Source of the DNA: Atriophallophorus winterbourni
Lineage: Eukaryota > Platyhelminthes > Trematoda > Plagiorchiida > Microphallidae
Direction: 5' to 3'
NCBI GenBank assembly: GCA_013407085.1
Contig: JACCGJ010003248.1
Coordinates: 1-64,000, forward strand
Length of the DNA stretch: 64,000 bases
This document shows, in pieces, positions 63,791-64,000 of the stretch. The notes under the pieces were generated by a model that did no database searches, was not told the origin of the DNA, and worked only from the letters and a program-made list of their open reading frames with translations. Position numbers and translations under genes: made by a program. The stretch's first letter is position 1. Every line of letters starts with the position of its first letter.

Positions 63791-64000
63791 TTATATTTGT
63801 CTTTTGTTTATTTTGCTTCCGTTACGGAAGCTACGATACGTTTCAGTACGAACAGGGTAGAGATTTAAATTGCATTCACTTGAACAATTCTAATTCGGAT
63901 AAGAAATTCACTGGCATCAAGCTCTTAGCGTACTTATTATTGGTCAGATAAATGCGATTTAAACTTCAACCGGGTTCGTAATGACACCCTTAGTCTGATA

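Noticed and set aside
1..64000. CRISPR arrays, bacterial operons or phage features
   Set aside because: The window is clearly spliced eukaryotic DNA. Repeats are dispersed retroelements, not regularly spaced arrays.

Overview
The window is nuclear DNA of a flatworm, most likely a trematode (fluke). Three spliced protein genes have GT-AG introns. Several introns are only 34-36 nt, a known trait of schistosomes and other flukes, and they alternate with kilobase introns full of retroelements. The protein calls rest on my recognition of conserved families; no database search was run. Species is not assigned.

Genes. (1) UPF2, the nonsense-mediated decay scaffold, lies on the + strand at 8176-27935. 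I rebuilt it as about 20 coding exons; every splice phase agrees and the total of 3948 nt codes for 1315 aa. (2) GTF2B, encoding TFIIB, lies on the - strand at 34897-30330 in six exons coding for 306 aa. Its start codon is split by a 36-nt intron. UPF2 and GTF2B converge, separated by 2.4 kb that holds a dead CR1-like LINE. (3) The C-terminal part of a + strand gene lies at 52947-63332: eight exons, 561 codons plus stop, phases consistent. Its first visible exon resembles the DUF3538 region of BAG6, a tentative call. Its 5' exons are outside the window or hidden among the repeats.

Layout. 1-8150 is LINE debris (CR1-like, then two RTE-like remnants) with SINE pieces. 8.2-28 kb is UPF2; its introns hold antisense CR1-like fragments, SINEs, LINE tails and a half hammerhead. 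28-35 kb is the convergent spacer and GTF2B. 35-47 kb is a retroelement nest: an RTE-like LINE split by a Gypsy element, itself split by a SINE, then a nearly intact LINE coding for 997 aa. 47-52.7 kb holds a repeat carrying two insertions: a Gypsy element with an uninterrupted 1194-codon ORF, and an inverted pair of hammerhead ribozyme units with tRNA-like B boxes. 52.9-63.3 kb is the BAG6-like gene, with more LINE and SINE debris in its introns.

Most notable: the hammerhead pair; a roughly 230-bp SINE family with many copies, four of which have readable target duplications including one self-insertion; two sister Gypsy elements whose LTR ages and ORF damage disagree; the TFIIB start codon split by an intron; and a TFIIB that appears to lack the BRE-reading residues.
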